A stretch of DNA of 64,000 nucleotides from Lysobacterales bacterium (GTDB lineage: Bacteria; Pseudomonadota; Gammaproteobacteria; Xanthomonadales; Ahniellaceae), in NCBI GenBank assembly GCA_016703225.1, contig JADJCM010000001.1, positions 620,001-684,000 on the forward strand. Direction: 5' to 3'. The notes beneath the pieces were generated by a model. It was not told where the DNA came from. It did not search any database and saw only the letters and a program-made list of their open reading frames with translations. The position numbers and the translations under genes were made by a program. Positions 60,936 through 64,000 of this stretch are shown here, in pieces; the stretch's first letter is position 1; each line of letters begins with the position of its first letter.

Positions 60936-63680
60936 ATGGCCTGGTTGCTTGCAGTCATCGGATTGATCGTCGGCCTGGCCTGTGCCGAAGCCGGCAAGTG
61001 GGCGCTGGGTGCTTTCGGCGGGGCGCTGATCGGCGCGCTCGCTGGCGCCTGGATCACGCTGCGCAGTCGCATCGATGCGCTGGAGTCGCGTCTGCAGATG
61101 CTGCAGGCGAAGCCGGGAGCGGAGCTGATCGCGGCGCGTCCGCGACCGGCAGCCGCCGACCCCGTTCCAGCGTCGGGACCGCTGCCGCCACCACTGCCGG
61201 CAAGGCCGATCGCCGAAGCCGCGATCGCGCCCGCCGTTGAGGCGCCAGCGGTGGAAACGGAGGCAATGGAAGCGCTCGCGGCCGCTGCCACCGAAATCCC
61301 CGAGCGCGCGCCGGAGGCAGCGGTGCGCAAGCCTCCGCCGCTGCCGCAACGCGCACCGGCACCGGTCGCAACCAGCGAACCAAACGCGATCGCGCGCTGG
61401 CTGTTCGAGAGCAGCTGGATCGCCAAGATCGGCATCGGCCTGGTGCTGATCGGCGTCGGGGCGCTGCTGCGTTTCGCGGTCAAGGAAGGCTGGCTCGACT
61501 TCCCGATCGAGATGCGCCTGGCCGCCATCGCCGCCGCCGCGCTCGCCGCGCTCGCGGTCGGCTGGCGCCAGCGCGAGGGCAAGCGCATCTTCGCGTTGAA
61601 CCTGCAGGGCGGCGCCATCGCCGTGTTGATGATGGTGGTATTCGCCGCCTACCGCCTGTACCACCTGATTCCCGCCGAAGGCACCTTCGCGTTGCTGGTG
61701 ATCCTGGTCGCCGGCTGCTCGCTGCTCGCGATCCGGCAGAACTCGCTCGGGCTTGCGGTGTTCGGGGTCATCGGCGGTTTTGCCGCGCCGATCCTGGCCT
61801 CCAAAGGCGAGGGCAACCACGTCGTCCTGTTCGCGTTCTACCTGATCCTGAACCTGGGCATCCTGGCGATGAGCTGGGCCCGCGGCTGGCGCCTGCTGAA
61901 TACGCTCGGCTTCCTGTTCACCTTCGTGATCGGCACCTTCTGGGGGGTGACCCGTTACCGGCCCGAGGACTTCGCCAGCACCGAGCCGTTCCTGATCGCG
62001 TTCTTCTTCTTCTACCTCGCGATTCCGCTGCTGCCGACGCTGCGTGGCCTCGATCCGACGCGGCGCGACCATGTCGAGGGCTCGCTGGTGTTCGGCACGC
62101 CGCTGGTCGGCTTCGCCCTGCAAAGCGCGATGCTGCACGACGACCGTCCGGCCCTGGCGCTGACCGCGCTGGTGATGGCGCTGATCTACGTCGGGCTCGC
62201 ACGCTTCGTCTGGCAGCACGCGCAACTCGCGCGCTGGCGCGCCGCCTACGCCGGGTTGGCGCTGGTGTTCGTGACCCTGGTGTTCCCGCTCGCCTTCACC
62301 AGCGGCACCACCACCGTGTTGTGGGCGATCGAGGGCGCGCTGCTGGTGTGGATCGGGCTGCATCAGGACGAACGGCGCCTGCGCCTTGCCGGTATCGGCC
62401 TGCAGGCGGTGGCGCTGTTTGCGTTGCTGGACACGCCCGCGGCGACCGCCGACGCCGTCGCGATAATGAATCCGCGCACGCTCGGGGCACTCGCCATCGC
62501 CATGGCCGCGCTGTTCAGCGCCTGGCGCTACACCCGCGCGCACGCCAGCCACCCGCTGATCGGCGCGCTCGCGGCCTACGGCTTCGGCGCCTGGTACGTC
62601 GGCGGCGTGATCGAAGTCGATCGCCTGGTTGGCCATCCGCACGAGTCGCATGCCGTGCTCGCCTTCGTCGCACTCTCGGCGGCGATCGCAGCCTTGCTGC
62701 GCGCGCCGAGCGGCTTGCGCGCGTTCGCCTGGCCGGGCTTCCTGCTGCTGGCGACGCTGTGGCTGTTCGTGCCGATGACCGCCGACGACGCCGGCTCGCC
62801 GCTGTCGCACCAGGGCGCCTGGATCTGGCCGCTGGCCTTCGCCTGCGTCTTCGCCACCCTGCACTTCTTGCGCGAACCCTGGCCGCGCGGGCTGGGCTGG
62901 GCGCATGCGCTCGGTTGGCTGGCGCTGCCGTCGCTCGCCGCGTTCGAGGTGTATGCGCGCAGCGGCCTGTATCCGCAGATCCCCGATGGACTGCTCGCCG
63001 GACTCGGCGGCGACTGGCGCTTCGTGCTGACCATGCTGCCATTCTGGTTGGGACTGGCGGCCTTGCTGTCCGGGCTTGATCTCTTCGGCTGGCCGCTGCG
63101 CGAGCAGTTCGCGCACTACCGCCAACGCCCGATGTGGCCGCTGCTGCTGGCTGGCACCGGTTACGTGCTGATCGGTTGCTTGCTGCCCGGACGCACGCCG
63201 CCCATCGGTTACCTGCCACTGCTCAACCCGCTGGAGTTGAGCCAGGTCTTCGTGTTGCTGCTGATCGCACGGTTCGCGACCCGAGAACTCGGTCGAGGCG
63301 CCGACGCGCTGCGCATCTTGCTTGCCCTGCTCGCCTTCGTGGCATTGTCGGCAGCAGTGCTGCGCGGCGTGCACCACCTGGGCCAGGAAAGCTGGAGCTT
63401 CGACCTGCTCGGCCGGCCGAAGGCACACGCAGCGCTGTCCTGGACCTGGACCCTGCTCGGTGCCGCAGCCATGGGCTTTGGCGCGCGCGCGATGATCCGC
63501 GGCGCCTGGATCGCCGGCGCGGCGTTGCTCGGTGTGGTGGTGCTCAAGCTGCTGCTGATCGACATGCACTTCCTCGGCACCCTGTCCGGCATTGCCTCGG
63601 TACTGGGCGTCGGCGTGCTGTTCGTCGCGCTCGGCTACTTCGCGCCGATGCCGGCACGCGAGCCGGAGGCGACGCCATGA
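60936..63680 (+). CDS. DUF2339 polytopic membrane protein
   Basis: 914 residues. An N-terminal membrane helix (WLLAVIGLIVGLACAEA), a coiled/Pro-Ala-rich cytosolic linker (about 45-165), then about 25 membrane segments, one after another, starting SWIAKIGIGLVLIGVGALLRFAVKEGWL, a family hallmark of DUF2339. Function of the family is unknown; it often pairs with DUF3999. ATG 60936 gives a proper first membrane helix; the longer frame overlaps lpxL. It overlaps the next gene by four bases. Confidence 0.85.
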   Translation: MAWLLAVIGLIVGLACAEAGKWALGAFGGALIGALAGAWITLRSRIDALESRLQMLQAKPGAELIAARPRPAAADPVPASGPLPPPLPARPIAEAAIAPAVEAPAVETEAMEALAAAATEIPERAPEAAVRKPPPLPQRAPAPVATSEPNAIARWLFESSWIAKIGIGLVLIGVGALLRFAVKEGWLDFPIEMRLAAIAAAALAALAVGWRQREGKRIFALNLQGGAIAVLMMVVFAAYRLYHLIPAEGTFALLVILVAGCSLLAIRQNSLGLAVFGVIGGFAAPILASKGEGNHVVLFAFYLILNLGILAMSWARGWRLLNTLGFLFTFVIGTFWGVTRYRPEDFASTEPFLIAFFFFYLAIPLLPTLRGLDPTRRDHVEGSLVFGTPLVGFALQSAMLHDDRPALALTALVMALIYVGLARFVWQHAQLARWRAAYAGLALVFVTLVFPLAFTSGTTTVLWAIEGALLVWIGLHQDERRLRLAGIGLQAVALFALLDTPAATADAVAIMNPRTLGALAIAMAALFSAWRYTRAHASHPLIGALAAYGFGAWYVGGVIEVDRLVGHPHESHAVLAFVALSAAIAALLRAPSGLRAFAWPGFLLLATLWLFVPMTADDAGSPLSHQGAWIWPLAFACVFATLHFLREPWPRGLGWAHALGWLALPSLAAFEVYARSGLYPQIPDGLLAGLGGDWRFVLTMLPFWLGLAALLSGLDLFGWPLREQFAHYRQRPMWPLLLAGTGYVLIGCLLPGRTPPIGYLPLLNPLELSQVFVLLLIARFATRELGRGADALRILLALLAFVALSAAVLRGVHHLGQESWSFDLLGRPKAHAALSWTWTLLGAAAMGFGARAMIRGAWIAGAALLGVVVLKLLLIDMHFLGTLSGIASVLGVGVLFVALGYFAPMPAREPEATP

Positions 63681-64000
63681 AGCGACTGCTGTTGGCACTG
63701 GGTCTGGCGACTTCCGCGACGCGGGCCGCCACTCCGGACGACTTCGCCTGGCAGTGGCCGCTCGATCTCGGCAGCGGCGACGTGCACGAACTGGCACTGA
63801 CGCCGGAGATCTACGCCGCGATCACGCGCAGCGACGGCCGCGACCTCGCGTTGTTCACCGAAAGCGGTCGCAGCGTCAGCTTCGGCCCGCTCCCGGTCGC
63901 GCCCGACACGCCCTGGCGCGATGCGCCGTACGCGCTCGAGATCGGCGGCAGCACGCGCGAGCCGACCTCCAGCCGCGAGGTGCCGGTCGCCTTCCCGAGC
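63677..64000 (+). CDS. DUF3999 family protein, 5' part
   Basis: Start of a gene running off the window (108 codons seen). ATG 63677 overlaps the DUF2339 stop (ATGA). Signal peptide KRLLLALGLATSATRA then AT. The mature start, DDFAWQWPLDLGSGDVHELALTPEIYAAITRSDGRDLALF, matches DUF3999 proteins, which normally occur beside DUF2339. Probably periplasmic with membrane helices further on. Function unknown. Confidence 0.8.
   Translation, partial: MKRLLLALGLATSATRAATPDDFAWQWPLDLGSGDVHELALTPEIYAAITRSDGRDLALFTESGRSVSFGPLPVAPDTPWRDAPYALEIGGSTREPTSSREVPVAFPS

Overview
The window looks like chromosome from a high-GC gammaproteobacterium of the Xanthomonadales/Lysobacterales. The main reasons are the type II secretion gene order E-F-G-H-I-J-K-L-M-N-D (the xps arrangement), the glyA-nrdR-ribD-ribE-ribBA-ribH-nusB-thiL-pgpA run, and divergent lptFG / pepA-holC. 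The organism is an inference; no rRNA or tRNA gene was seen.

Layout. 1-0.8 kb: a VapBC (FitAB-like) toxin-antitoxin pair with repeated operator sites. 0.9-12.2 kb: an SGNH-like secreted protein, then the riboflavin/thiamine block on the minus strand. The block is split between ribE and ribBA by about 2.8 kb that holds a cyclic-nucleotide-binding membrane protein and a coupled AAA ATPase/DUF4276 pair, a defence-system candidate. 12.3-16.8 kb: a GT41-type glycosyltransferase, EttA and a glycosyltransferase on the plus strand. 25.3-16.8 kb (minus): one tight operon reading secreted Ig-like protein, parvulin isomerase, Wzm/Wzt-type ABC exporter, glycosyltransferase, methyltransferase with C-terminal coiled coil, unknown GT-A-like protein, glycosyltransferase. 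It probably makes and exports a surface polysaccharide.

27.4-25.8 kb: a secreted surface-protein gene with a +1 frameshift and its own terminator. 43.4-27.6 kb (minus): purL, a membrane protein, the whole type II secretion system and a terminal lipoprotein, with no gap over 40 bases. 43.5-50.7 kb: dsbC and xerD separated by an inverted BrnTA module, then RDD protein, lptG/lptF, pepA and holC.

50.7-58.6 kb is accessory: an unknown protein, a deacetylase, a MazEF pair, an 1809-residue secreted beta-helix protein, and between the last two a junction scar made of the 3' end of waaA fused to the 3' end of holC. 58.6-64 kb: waaA, an LpxL-type acyltransferase and a DUF2339/DUF3999 membrane pair.

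Common theme: accessory modules sit at breaks in conserved housekeeping synteny (ribE|ribBA, xerD|dsbC, after holC). All three toxin-antitoxin modules carry visible repeat operators in or beside their promoters. Envelope biogenesis (LPS core, lipid A, O-polysaccharide export, type II secretion) dominates the rest.
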